DNA of 64,000 nt from Methyloversatilis thermotolerans. GTDB taxonomy: Bacteria; Pseudomonadota; Gammaproteobacteria; Burkholderiales; Rhodocyclaceae. Position 1 is the stretch's first letter, and each line of letters opens with the position of its first letter. Shown here piece after piece: positions 21,000 through 29,661 of the stretch. Where the stretch lies: positions 3,795,430-3,859,429 of the forward strand of contig NZ_KB889967.1 of assembly GCF_000372885.1 (NCBI RefSeq), given 5' to 3'. Below the pieces are notes generated by a model. That model did no database searches. It saw only the letters and a program-made list of their open reading frames with translations, and was not told the DNA's origin. Made by a program: the position numbers and the translations under genes.

Positions 21000-21026
21000 T
21001 TACAAACATTCGTGCTTGTATATACT
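21000..21026 (+). promoter_or_regulatory. RND operon promoter with AcrR/TtgR-like operator
   Basis: A good -10 (TATACT, 21021-21026) lies 27 nt before the efflux adaptor ATG. Positions 21001-21024 match the E. coli AcrR operator (TACATACATT, TATG, AATGTATGTA) at 18 of 24 places, with an imperfect dyad over the promoter. This is what is expected for repression by a TetR-family regulator. No tetR gene lies in the window. Confidence 0.6.
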
Positions 21027-21052
21027 TGTACGGAAAGCTCTGGAGTGTCCCC

Positions 21053-22243
21053 ATGTCCTTCCGCCAGGCGGGCTGCCTGCCCGCATCGCCGTCGTCTTTC
21101 CGTTTTTCCTCCCTCGTTCTGCTTGCCGCCCTGTCGTCGCTGCTGCTGTCCGCTTGCGGCGACCAGCAGCAGGGGGCCTCCGCTGCGCCGACGCCTTCTG
21201 CGCTGCCGGTCGCGGTGCTGCCGGTCCAGGCGACACGCGCGCCGCTCATCGTGGAGGCAGTGGCCCAGGCCGAAGGTGCTCGTGAAGTGGAGGTGAGGGC
21301 GCGGGTCGGCGGCATCCTCGAGAAGTGGCGCTTCCAGGAGGGCGAGCGCGTCAAGGCCGGACAGTTGCTTTTCCAGATCGAGCGGGCGCCGTACGAAATC
21401 GCGCTGGCGCAAGCGCGTGCGCGACTTGCCGAAGCGCAGGCGGTGGCGGAGCAGGCCAGTCGAGAGCTGCAGCGACTGCAGGGCCTGGTCGCCGACAAGG
21501 CGATCAGCCAGAAGGAGTTTGACGACGCGCGCTCCACCAGTGCAGTGTCGGCGGCCAGCGTGAAGTCGGCGGAAGCGGCGGTGCGCGAAGCGGAACTGAA
21601 CCTGAGCTATACCCAGGTCACCGCGCCGGTGAGCGGCGTCACCGGCCGTGCGCTGCGTTCTGAAGGTACTTTGATCAATACCGGCAGCGACAGCCTGCTC
21701 ACCACCATCGTTCAGATCGATCCGGTCTGGGTGCGCTTCAGTCTGTCCGACAACGACCTTGTTTCGGTGCCCGGGGGCCGCGCAGCAGTGCGCAGTTTCC
21801 GCGAGGTCGAACTGCAGTTGCCGGATGGCTCCATCCTGCCGCAGCGCGGCCGCATCAATTTTTCCGCCAGCCGCATCGACCCGACGCTGGGCACGCTGGA
21901 AATGCGCGCCGAGTTCGCCAATCCGGACGCCACCGTGCTGCCGGGTCAGTTCGTACGTGCGCGCGTGATCGCCGGCGAGCGCGACAATGTGTTTCTGGTG
22001 CCGCAGTCCGCGGTTGTGCAGACCGAATCCGGCCCGGTCGTCATGCTGGCCAATGCGGAGAACAAGGTCGAACCCCGTCCGGTCAAGCTGGCGCAATGGC
22101 AGGGCAAGGACTGGGTGGTGACCGGCGGCCTGCAGCCCGGTGACCGCGTGATCGTGAACAACCTCATCAAGCTTCGTCCCGGCGCGCCGGTTGCGCCCGC
22201 GACGCCGGATCAGCCTGCTCCCGCCGCGCCGGCCAGGTCCTGA
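21053..22243 (+). CDS. RND efflux periplasmic adaptor lipoprotein (AcrA/MexA type)
   Basis: Membrane-fusion subunit linking the RND pump to the outer-membrane channel. The 396-residue protein has a lipobox LLLSACG, a lipoyl/barrel-sandwich region (VEVRARVGGILEKWRFQEG, then LSYTQVTAPVSGVTGRAL), an alpha-hairpin between the two, a beta-barrel and a membrane-proximal domain. The start at 21053 follows the promoter/operator and gives a lipoprotein signal; the longer frame from 20786 overlaps the TAXI gene and was rejected. First gene of a three-gene operon, 14 nt before the pump gene. Confidence 0.95.
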   Translation: MSFRQAGCLPASPSSFRFSSLVLLAALSSLLLSACGDQQQGASAAPTPSALPVAVLPVQATRAPLIVEAVAQAEGAREVEVRARVGGILEKWRFQEGERVKAGQLLFQIERAPYEIALAQARARLAEAQAVAEQASRELQRLQGLVADKAISQKEFDDARSTSAVSAASVKSAEAAVREAELNLSYTQVTAPVSGVTGRALRSEGTLINTGSDSLLTTIVQIDPVWVRFSLSDNDLVSVPGGRAAVRSFREVELQLPDGSILPQRGRINFSASRIDPTLGTLEMRAEFANPDATVLPGQFVRARVIAGERDNVFLVPQSAVVQTESGPVVMLANAENKVEPRPVKLAQWQGKDWVVTGGLQPGDRVIVNNLIKLRPGAPVAPATPDQPAPAAPARS

Positions 22244-22257
22244 GGGAGCGCGCAGAC

Positions 22258-25200
22258 ATGGCACGCTTCTTCATCAGTCGCCCGATCTTTGCGGGCGTCA
22301 TATCGATCATCATCATGATCGCCGGCCTGGTGGCTTCGCTGTCGCTGCCGATCGCGCAATATCCCGAAATTTCGCCGCCTACGGTCATCGTCACCGCCAC
22401 CTATCCCGGCGCGAATTCGGAAACGCTGGCGCGCACGGTGGCTGCACCGATCGAGGAACAGTTGTCCGGCATCGAGGGCCTGCTCTATTTCAATTCGACC
22501 TCGACTTCGAATGGCACGGTCACCATCACGCTCACCTTCGAGGTGGGCACCAACCCGGATACCGCGCTCATCGCGGTGAACAACCGCATATCGGTGGCCG
22601 AATCAAGACTGCCCGAGGACGTGCGGCGTTCCGGCCTGGTGGTGCGCAAGCGCTCGAACAACCTGCTCATGATTGCCGCCCTCAAGTCGGCGGACGGCCA
22701 GCGCGACACGCTGTTCCTGACCAATTACGTGCAGGTGAACGTGCTCGAGGAATTGCGTCGTCTGCCCGGCGTCGGTGATGCGATCGCCTTTGACGCGCCA
22801 TACTCGATGCGCGTGTGGCTCAAGCCGGACGTGATGGCCCGACTGGGCATCACCACCAGCGACGTGGCCGCCGCGATCCGGGTGCAGAACGCACAGAACG
22901 CGGTCGGTCGCATCGGCCAGGAGCCTTCGCTCAATGGCCAGCAGCTCACCTACACCGTGACCGCCAAGGGCCGCCTGCTGAGCATCCAGGAATTCGAGAA
23001 CATCCTGCTGCGCGCCGAGGGGCCGGGCGGGGTCGTGCGGCTGAAGGATGTTGCGCGCATCGAGCTGGGTGCCGAAAGCTATGACCGGACCACCAAGGTG
23101 AATGGCACGCCGGTGGCCGGCATGGGCATCTATCTGCAATCCGGCGCGAACGCGCTGGATACCGCAAAGGCGGTACGTGCCAAGCTCGACGAAATGAGCA
23201 AGCGCCTTCCGGCCGGCACCGAATTCATCATTCCCAACGACACCACGCGCTTCATCAGCGAATCGATCAAGGAGGTGATCCATACGCTGGGCGAAGCCAC
23301 CATCCTGGTGGTGCTGGTGGTGTGGGTGTTCCTGCAGAACTGGCGCGCTACGCTGATTCCGCTGATCGCGGTACCGGTATCGCTGGTCGGCACCTTCGCC
23401 GGCCTGTGGGCGCTGGGCTTCTCGATCAATACGCTTACGCTGTTTGCGATGGTGCTGTCCATCGGCATCGTCGTGGATGACGCCATCGTGGTGCTCGAGA
23501 ACGTCGAACGCCAGATGCGCGAATTCGGTCATCCGCCGAAAAAGGCGGCGATCGAGGCGATGCGCGAGGTATCGGGCGCGCTGGTGGCCATGGTGCTGGT
23601 GCTGTGTGCCGTGTTCGTGCCGGTCGCTTTCCTCGGTGGCATTGCCGGCCAGCTCTACCAGCAGTTCGCCGCTACAGTGGCGATTTCGGTGTCCATCTCC
23701 GGCGTGGTGGCGCTCACGCTCACCCCCGCGCTGTGCGCGCTCATGCTGAAGGAGCACGAGGGCGAATCGCCGATGTTCAGGCCATTCAACCGCGGCTTCG
23801 AGTGGCTGACGCGGCTCTATACCGGGACCGTCGGGGCGACGCTGCATCACCGCATACTCGCCGCACTTATCGTGCTGGCCCTGTTCGTCGGTGCCGGCTT
23901 CATGTTCCGGATCGTGCCGGGTGCCTTCGTGCCTGCGGAGGATCAGGGGTATCTGTTCGGTTTCGTCACATTGCCCGACGGTGCTTCGGCCGGTCGCACC
24001 GAACAGTCGTTCGAGAAGCTGCGTCGCATCATCAACGAGGACCCCGCGGTCGAGAACGTGTTCATGGTGCGCGGCATGGACTTCATCACCGGCAACAACC
24101 GGCCGAGTGTGGCCATGACCTTCGTGGTGCTCAAGCCATGGAAGGACCGCACCACCACGGCCGACGATCTGTTGAAGAAGATTTCCGCCGAGGGCATGAA
24201 GCTCACCGACGGCATGGGCCTCATCTTCAATCCGCCGCCCATCCAGGGGCTGGGGACCGCGGGGGGCTTCGAAGCCTATGTGCAGGCGCGCGAGGATGCC
24301 GACGCCGCCAAGCTCGCCGGCATCACCGGCCAGTTCATCGCCGAGCTGAACAAGAGACCGGAACTGGTCGATGTGAAAACGTTCTTCCGCGTCTCGTCTC
24401 CGCAACTCGCGGTCGATGTGGACGAGCCGAAGGCGATCTCGCTCGGCATTCCGCTGGATGCCCTGTATTCGACGCTGCAGGCCACCATGGGCACGCTGTA
24501 CGTGAATGACTTCAACCGCTCCGGCAAGACCTACAAGGTGCAGCTGAGCGCCGATGCGCCCTATCGCATGAAACCGGAGGATCTCGGCAAGCCCTATGTG
24601 CGTTCGGATTCGGGCGCGATGATCCCGCTGTCGGCGGTGATCAGCGTGCGCACCATCGTCGGCCCCGAAATGGTCGAACGCTTCAACGGATTCGTGGCGG
24701 CCAAGCTGTTCGGCAATACGGCGCCGGGACGCAGCTCCGGCGAAGGCATCAAGGCCGTGGAAGAAGTGGCCGCGCAGGTGCTGCCGGCCGGCTATACGCT
24801 GGAGTGGGTGGGGCAGGCCTACCAGGAGAAGCGTACCGGCATCACGTCTGTACTTGCGCTGGCTTTCGGCATCATCATGGTGTTCCTCATTCTCGCTGCG
24901 CAGTACGAGCGCTGGTCGTTGCCGCTGGCGGTCATCATGGCCATCCCGTTCGCCGTGCTCGGTGCGCTGCTCGCGGTGTGGGTGCGCGGCATGCCGAATG
25001 ACATCTACTTCCAGATCGGGCTGGTCGTGCTGGTCGGCCTGGCCGCGAAGAACGCCATTCTCATCGTCGAATTCGCGCTGCAGAAGCAGCAGGAAGGCAT
25101 GGACGCGCTGAAGGCGTCGCTCGAGGCGGCACGCCTGCGCTTCCGTCCGATCTGCATGACCGCGCTCGCCTTCATCCTCGGTGTGGTGCCGCTGGTGATC

Positions 25201-25371
25201 GCGACCGGTGCCGGCGCGGCAGCGCGTCGCTCGATGGGTACCGGTGTGTTCGGCGGCATGCTGGCGGCGACCTTCATCGCGACGCTGTTCATACCGATGT
25301 TCTACAGCTGGATGGCGGGGCGCCGCGCGGCGCGTGGCGATGACGCACCGGACGAAGAAGTGAGGGCATGA
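22258..25371 (+). CDS. RND multidrug efflux pump (HAE1/AcrB type)
   Basis: Inner-membrane proton-driven transporter. Its 1037 residues match the AcrB/MexB length, with two repeats of one plus five membrane helices and large periplasmic loops. The proton-relay pair D407-D408 is in GIVVDDAIVVLENVER at exactly the AcrB numbering. MARFFISRPIFAGV is the classical start, preceded by GAGGGAG. The high match to the hydrophobe/amphiphile class suggests drug, dye or solvent export; the substrate cannot be told from sequence. The stop overlaps the outer-membrane factor gene. Confidence 0.97.
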   Translation: MARFFISRPIFAGVISIIIMIAGLVASLSLPIAQYPEISPPTVIVTATYPGANSETLARTVAAPIEEQLSGIEGLLYFNSTSTSNGTVTITLTFEVGTNPDTALIAVNNRISVAESRLPEDVRRSGLVVRKRSNNLLMIAALKSADGQRDTLFLTNYVQVNVLEELRRLPGVGDAIAFDAPYSMRVWLKPDVMARLGITTSDVAAAIRVQNAQNAVGRIGQEPSLNGQQLTYTVTAKGRLLSIQEFENILLRAEGPGGVVRLKDVARIELGAESYDRTTKVNGTPVAGMGIYLQSGANALDTAKAVRAKLDEMSKRLPAGTEFIIPNDTTRFISESIKEVIHTLGEATILVVLVVWVFLQNWRATLIPLIAVPVSLVGTFAGLWALGFSINTLTLFAMVLSIGIVVDDAIVVLENVERQMREFGHPPKKAAIEAMREVSGALVAMVLVLCAVFVPVAFLGGIAGQLYQQFAATVAISVSISGVVALTLTPALCALMLKEHEGESPMFRPFNRGFEWLTRLYTGTVGATLHHRILAALIVLALFVGAGFMFRIVPGAFVPAEDQGYLFGFVTLPDGASAGRTEQSFEKLRRIINEDPAVENVFMVRGMDFITGNNRPSVAMTFVVLKPWKDRTTTADDLLKKISAEGMKLTDGMGLIFNPPPIQGLGTAGGFEAYVQAREDADAAKLAGITGQFIAELNKRPELVDVKTFFRVSSPQLAVDVDEPKAISLGIPLDALYSTLQATMGTLYVNDFNRSGKTYKVQLSADAPYRMKPEDLGKPYVRSDSGAMIPLSAVISVRTIVGPEMVERFNGFVAAKLFGNTAPGRSSGEGIKAVEEVAAQVLPAGYTLEWVGQAYQEKRTGITSVLALAFGIIMVFLILAAQYERWSLPLAVIMAIPFAVLGALLAVWVRGMPNDIYFQIGLVVLVGLAAKNAILIVEFALQKQQEGMDALKASLEAARLRFRPICMTALAFILGVVPLVIATGAGAAARRSMGTGVFGGMLAATFIATLFIPMFYSWMAGRRAARGDDAPDEEVRA

Positions 25372-26813
25372 CGATGCTTACGGCAGTGAAAACACCGCTC
25401 GCGCTCGCCTGCGCGATCCTGCTGGGCGGCTGCATGGTCGGTCCCGACTATGTCCGGCCCGACATCAGCCTGCCGGTGCAGTATGCGGACCGCACGGCCG
25501 ACGACGCGGCCGCCATTCAGCGCGGCTGGTGGATGCAGTTCAACGACCGCACGCTCAATGGACTGGTCGAGCAAGCGCTGGTCGAGAACAGCGACATTCA
25601 GCGTGCGGCGGCGCGCATCGAGGAAGCGGACGCCCTGCTGCGAGAGGCCGGAGCGGCGCTTTTCCCCGATGTGTCGTTGCAGGCGGGCGCATCGCGCTCG
25701 CGCATCAGTGCCGTGGGGGCTCCCATTCCGAGCGGTGCGCCGCTGTACCGGAACAACTTCCAGACCGCTCTGGCGACGTCGTTCGAACTGGACTTCTGGG
25801 GCCGCTTGCGTCGCGCGAGCGAGGCGGCTCGCGCACAGGCGCTGGGCACCCGCTATGCGAAGGATACGGTCGAGCTCACGCTGGTAAGCCAGGTCATCGG
25901 CAGTTATCTGAACTTGCGCGCGCTCGACGCGCAGCTCCGGCTTTCGCGTGACACGCTCGCCACGCGGCGCGAGAACGCCGACATTCTGCGCACGCGCGTG
26001 GCGCGTGGCCTGACCGATGAGCTGGAGCTGCAACAGGCGCTCGGCGCGCTGGCGCAGATCGACGCACAGATCGCCGACCTGGAACGCAGTCGCGGACTCG
26101 CCGAGAACCAGATCGGACTGCTCACCGGCCAGCTTGGCTTGCGCATCCCGGCGGGAGACCTGCGCGACCTGCCTCTGCCTCCGGTGCCGCCGGCTGGCTT
26201 GCCCTCTGCGCTGCTGGAGGCGCGTCCCGATGTGCGCCAGGCGGAAACCGAGCTCGCCGCGGCCAATGCGCGCATCGGTGTGGCCAGGGCGGCGCTTTAT
26301 CCGTCGATATCGCTGACCGGCAACTATGGTTCGCAAAGTCGCGAGCTGTCGGATCTGTTCAGCGGTCCCGCCAACATCTGGTCACTGGGCCTGGCCCTGG
26401 ATCTTCCTCTGTTCGATGCCGGACGGCGCAGTGCGCGGGTGGATCAGGCGAGCGCGCAGCAGAAGCAGGCACTGGCCGCCTATGTGTCCGCCGTGCGCAG
26501 CGCCTTTACCGACGTGCGCGATGCGCTGGTGGCTGGCGAATACTACGGCCGCAGCGTGGCGGCGCTGCAGCAGCAGGCCGATGCTGCTGCACGCACTCTG
26601 CAGCTCGCGCAGAAGCGTTACGACGCCGGTTACTCGCGCTATCTGGAGGTGCTGGATGCGCAGCGCACCGCCAACGAAGCATCGCTGTCGCTGGTGCGCG
26701 CGCGCCAGTCGCAACTGGCCGAAGCCGTGAACCTGTATGCCGCCCTGGGAGGCGGGTGGTTACAGGATGTGGCCGGCGTGCGGGACGGTGCGGAAACACC
26801 GTCCACGCGCTGA
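25368..26813 (+). CDS. RND outer-membrane channel lipoprotein (OprM/NodT family)
   Basis: TolC-like outer-membrane factor completing the tripartite pump. The 481 residues begin with a lipoprotein signal (AILLGGC, lipidated Cys22) followed by MVGPDYVRP, the standard NodT/OprM start. Two internal OEP repeats are seen, each with long helices (LVEQALVENSDIQRAAARIEEA; LRALDAQLRLSRDTLATRREN). The ATG overlaps the pump stop. It converges with the bactofilin gene across only 8 nt. Confidence 0.95.
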   Translation: MTMLTAVKTPLALACAILLGGCMVGPDYVRPDISLPVQYADRTADDAAAIQRGWWMQFNDRTLNGLVEQALVENSDIQRAAARIEEADALLREAGAALFPDVSLQAGASRSRISAVGAPIPSGAPLYRNNFQTALATSFELDFWGRLRRASEAARAQALGTRYAKDTVELTLVSQVIGSYLNLRALDAQLRLSRDTLATRRENADILRTRVARGLTDELELQQALGALAQIDAQIADLERSRGLAENQIGLLTGQLGLRIPAGDLRDLPLPPVPPAGLPSALLEARPDVRQAETELAAANARIGVARAALYPSISLTGNYGSQSRELSDLFSGPANIWSLGLALDLPLFDAGRRSARVDQASAQQKQALAAYVSAVRSAFTDVRDALVAGEYYGRSVAALQQQADAAARTLQLAQKRYDAGYSRYLEVLDAQRTANEASLSLVRARQSQLAEAVNLYAALGGGWLQDVAGVRDGAETPSTR

Positions 26814-26821
26814 CAGAGCGC

Positions 26822-27421
26822 TCAGCCCGCGAGCGCGCTCAGTGGGCGCGTCTCGTCTGCCTTGCGTTCCATCGGCTTGAGATGTTCCTTGCCGGCAGTG
26901 GCGATCGATTTCACGTCGCCCGATATCTCGCCGCCTTCCTCGATATGGATCTTGCCGTAGCGGATCTTGCCGCTGACCTGGCCGGTCGCGTGCACGATCA
27001 ATTGTTCGCGCGCGGTCAGTTCGCCATCAAAGCGGCCGTGGATTTCCGCGATATCGATACTCACGGTGCCCGAATAAGCGCCATTCTCCGCGATGCGGAT
27101 GACGCGGCTGTCCATCGTGGCTTCGACCCGCCCTTCGACCACCAGCGTATCGCAATCGAGAATCTCGGCGCCGCGCAGTTTCACATCCGGGCCCACGATG
27201 AGCCGGCTGCCCGAGTCCGACGGCGGGGCCACGGCATCCCGTTTGTCCTCCTTTGCCGGCTGCGTGGTCGCGGTGTCGCGTTGTGGCGACTGCGTGTGCG
27301 CGGCAGCGCTGCCGTTCGCGAGCAGGCCGGTCTGCGGCGCGGTGACCGTCGCGCCCGGCCGCAGCGTGCGTGGCAGCGAATTGTCGGGGGTCTTGGGGAA
27401 GAGTGCGGGCTTGTTGAACAT
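26822..27421 (-). CDS. Bactofilin (polymer-forming cytoskeletal protein)
   Basis: A 199-residue protein. The C-terminal bactofilin domain (about 90-180) has the repetitive right-handed beta-helix pattern of short hydrophobic/Gly turns (LIVGPDVKLRGAEI, DTLVVEGRVEATM, IAEIHGRFDGELTA, KIHIEEGGEISGDV). The N-terminal 85 residues are Pro/Thr/Gln-rich and probably disordered. The start at 27421 has AAGGAG 6 nt upstream; the longer upstream frame was rejected because it runs through the promoter. Bactofilins form membrane-associated filaments that scaffold wall, stalk or polarity proteins. It is transcribed from a sigma54-type promoter under apparent GlrR control. Confidence 0.93.
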   Translation of the reverse strand: MFNKPALFPKTPDNSLPRTLRPGATVTAPQTGLLANGSAAAHTQSPQRDTATTQPAKEDKRDAVAPPSDSGSRLIVGPDVKLRGAEILDCDTLVVEGRVEATMDSRVIRIAENGAYSGTVSIDIAEIHGRFDGELTAREQLIVHATGQVSGKIRYGKIHIEEGGEISGDVKSIATAGKEHLKPMERKADETRPLSALAG

Positions 27422-27472
27422 GCTGTCTCCTTGAAGTCCGGAGCCGCGGAAAGTGCGGCGCCAGACAGGCTT

Positions 27473-27488
27473 CGCAAGGGTTGTGCCG
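27473..27488 (-). promoter_or_regulatory. Sigma54 (-24/-12) promoter of the bactofilin gene
   Basis: Reading leftward, CGGCAC-AACCC-TTGCG has the invariant GG (-24) and GC (-12) exactly 10 nt apart and matches the TGGCAC-N5-TTGC consensus except for the first base. The predicted start is near 27462, leaving a leader of about 40 nt. Two GlrR-type sites lie about 120 and 188 nt upstream of it. Confidence 0.8.
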
Positions 27489-27573
27489 TTTCCGGAAACA
27501 CTTGAGGAATCAAGGCCATCTTTTTGCGTTGCATGGAAGAAGTGCTGATTCGCCCTGGCCGTAGAGCGCTCGG

Positions 27574-27591
27574 TGTCGCCGTATCCCGACA
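27574..27591. promoter_or_regulatory. GlrR-type activator site 1 (TGTC-N10-GACA)
   Basis: A perfect TGTC, 10 nt, GACA inverted repeat. This is the site described for E. coli GlrR (QseF). It is centred about 120 nt upstream of the predicted bactofilin start, a normal enhancer distance for a sigma54 activator. Confidence 0.78.
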
Positions 27592-27640
27592 GGCTGCCGG
27601 CGTCTTTGTCACAGGACCGCGCCCTGAGCGCGTCCTGCGC

Positions 27641-27658
27641 TGTCGTGCCGGGGCGACA
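27641..27658. promoter_or_regulatory. GlrR-type activator site 2 (TGTC-N10-GACA)
   Basis: A second perfect TGTC-N10-GACA repeat, 67 bp from site 1, in the same 352-bp gap between the bactofilin and the glrK-like gene. Both perfect sites share the extended form TGTCG-N8-CGACA. It could also affect the divergent kinase operon. The rest of the gap holds no gene that I can support. Confidence 0.78.
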
Positions 27659-27773
27659 ATGCGGCGCGGCCCGGCGTTGCACATCGGGGATCTGCGATCC
27701 TGTTGCATTCGCTTACGGCGCAATGCCAGCGTGCTGTCTAGACTGATGGCCCAGTTCTGTCACCGTTGTTTCC

Positions 27774-29165
27774 ATGCCTCACGTTTCGTTCCGAACCTCG
27801 CTGCTGCTCACGGTGCTGTTGATCGCCGCCGCCCTCGGAGCCGCAGCCGCGAGCGGCTGGATCATGCTGCAGGACTTCGCGCGCGCCAGTCGCGATGCCG
27901 GTGCCGACGCGCTGGGCATGAGCAGCGCGATGCAACGGCTCGATGAGCGTTCGCTCGACATGGTGCGCAGCGCCCGCCAGTTCGCGGTGCTCAAGGACGA
28001 TGCGCTGAGGCTGCGTCATGACGAGGCACGCGCGCAGGCGGATGAGGCCTTGAGCGATCTGCAGGGCGCGCTTTCCGATACCGCCGTGCCGTCGCGCTGG
28101 CATGCAGCGGCCGGGGCACTCGCGGCGGCGTTTGCAGTCAATGCGGACGATGTGAGCGCCGCCGAATCCGAGCTGCTGCGCCTCAATGACGTGATAGCGG
28201 CAGCGGTACGGCATTACCTGGAGATCCGCAACGGTGAACTGACCGCAGCCCTGGAGAGCAGCCGTGATGTCCTGCGCCTGCAGGTGGCGGCGGCGGTTGT
28301 GCTGGCGTTGCTGCTGGCGATGGCGGCCGGCTGGTGGATACTGCGGCCGCTGCGCGAGGTCGAGCGTGCCATCGCCCGCATGGGAGAAGGACGGCTGGAT
28401 GGGCCGGTGCAGATCGGCGGTCCGGCCGATCTGCAGCAACTGGGCGAACGTCTGGAATGGCTCAGACAACGACTGGCCGATCTGGAAGCTCACCGCAACC
28501 GCGTGCTCAGCCACGTATCGCACGAACTGAAGACGCCGCTTGCCTCGCTGCGCGAGGGGGTGGCTTTGCTGCGCGACGGGGTGACCGGACGACTTACGCC
28601 GGAACAGAGTGAAGTGACCGCGATCCTGGATGCGAACGCGCGTGCGCTGCAGGAGCGCATCGAGCAGTTGATCGGCTATAACGCCACCCAGTTCGATGCC
28701 CGTCATCTCGATCTGCGCCCCACTGCGCTGCGAGCGCTGGTGCGCGAGGTGGCCGCCGACCTGAAGCTGCAGGCGCAGGCCAAGGACGTGAGGCTCGAGG
28801 TATCGGGTTATGCGCCGCCGGTGCGTGGCGATGCCGCCAAGCTGCGCATCGCGCTGACCAATCTGCTCAACAATGGCATCAGCTTCAGTCCGCACGGGGG
28901 CACGGTGAAGCTGCTGCTCAGCAGTGAGGACGGCGTGACCCGCATCGACTGCACGGACGAAGGTCCGGGGGTGGCGCCCGAGGAAAGTGAACGCATCTTC
29001 GAGCCCTTTTTTCGCGGCAGCCGCCGCGCGCCTCGTCCGGACAAGGGCAATGGACTGGGTCTGGCCATCGTCCGGGAATTCGTCGCCGCGCATGGCGGAC
29101 GGGCCATGGTGGTCCCGAGCGAGCGCGGCGCCCACTTCAGGATAGAGCTTCCTCATGCGTCTTGA
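27774..29165 (+). CDS. glrK: GlrK/QseE-like sensor histidine kinase
   Basis: A 463-residue membrane kinase. Two helices (about 8-30 and 166-186) flank a helical periplasmic sensor of about 135 residues. Then come HAMP (about 187-235), HisKA with H250 in SHELKTPLASLREG, and HATPase with N-box LTNLLNNGISFS and G-box KGNGLGLAIVREF. The following genes, a QseG-like lipoprotein and a GlrR-like sigma54 activator, reproduce the enterobacterial glrK-qseG-glrR (qseEGF) order, which is the basis for the symbol. The start follows the 352-bp regulatory gap; no strong Shine-Dalgarno is seen. Confidence 0.85.
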   Translation: MPHVSFRTSLLLTVLLIAAALGAAAASGWIMLQDFARASRDAGADALGMSSAMQRLDERSLDMVRSARQFAVLKDDALRLRHDEARAQADEALSDLQGALSDTAVPSRWHAAAGALAAAFAVNADDVSAAESELLRLNDVIAAAVRHYLEIRNGELTAALESSRDVLRLQVAAAVVLALLLAMAAGWWILRPLREVERAIARMGEGRLDGPVQIGGPADLQQLGERLEWLRQRLADLEAHRNRVLSHVSHELKTPLASLREGVALLRDGVTGRLTPEQSEVTAILDANARALQERIEQLIGYNATQFDARHLDLRPTALRALVREVAADLKLQAQAKDVRLEVSGYAPPVRGDAAKLRIALTNLLNNGISFSPHGGTVKLLLSSEDGVTRIDCTDEGPGVAPEESERIFEPFFRGSRRAPRPDKGNGLGLAIVREFVAAHGGRAMVVPSERGAHFRIELPHAS

Positions 29166-29661
29166 GTACGCCCCTCTGTGCAGGCTGATGCTTCCGCTGC
29201 TGCTCGCCGCCTGCGCCAGTGCGCCCCGCCCGCCCGCGACAGGCGATGGAGCGGCCGACGCCATGCCCGCGCGCGAAGCAGCCGCGGACGTGGCCCGGTC
29301 CGATGACGCGGCGCGCGAGCGGGATGCCGAACGCCGTCTCCAGCAGGCGATGCAGTGGGCTCAGCCTCGAGGCGGTCAGCTCGCACGTGCGCGCAGCCAG
29401 CTCGAAGCCTTTCTGGCGCTCGACGACGAGGCGGCACGCACGCTGCACCCGTATGCGCGCGCGCTTCTGGACCAGGTGATGGAACGTCAACGACTGGATG
29501 CGGCAAACAGCAGGCTCACGCAGCAGCTCGAGCGCAGTGCACAGCAGTTGAAGGACAGCCAGGCGCGCGCGGAAGAACTGCAGCGCAAGCTGGATGCGCT
29601 GGCCGACATCGAACGCAGCCTGCCCGGCAGCCGTCCGGCCGTGCGCGGAGTGCCGCGATGA
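29155..29661 (+). CDS. qseG: QseG-like lipoprotein
   Basis: A 168-residue lipoprotein (lipobox LLLAACAS) with a polar linker, a helical middle and a C-terminal coiled coil rich in Gln, Leu and Glu (SRLTQQLERSAQQL). It lies between the kinase and the response regulator, overlapping the first by 11 nt and the second by an ATGA. E. coli QseG is an outer-membrane lipoprotein that controls the partner kinase; position, size, lipobox and coiled coil agree, though sequence identity cannot be assessed here. Confidence 0.72.
   Translation: MRLEYAPLCRLMLPLLLAACASAPRPPATGDGAADAMPAREAAADVARSDDAARERDAERRLQQAMQWAQPRGGQLARARSQLEAFLALDDEAARTLHPYARALLDQVMERQRLDAANSRLTQQLERSAQQLKDSQARAEELQRKLDALADIERSLPGSRPAVRGVPR

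Noticed and set aside
29355-29657. N-terminal extension of the GlrR-like regulator
   Set aside because: The frame stays open upstream but runs through the QseG-like gene; the receiver domain starts at the ATG at 29658.
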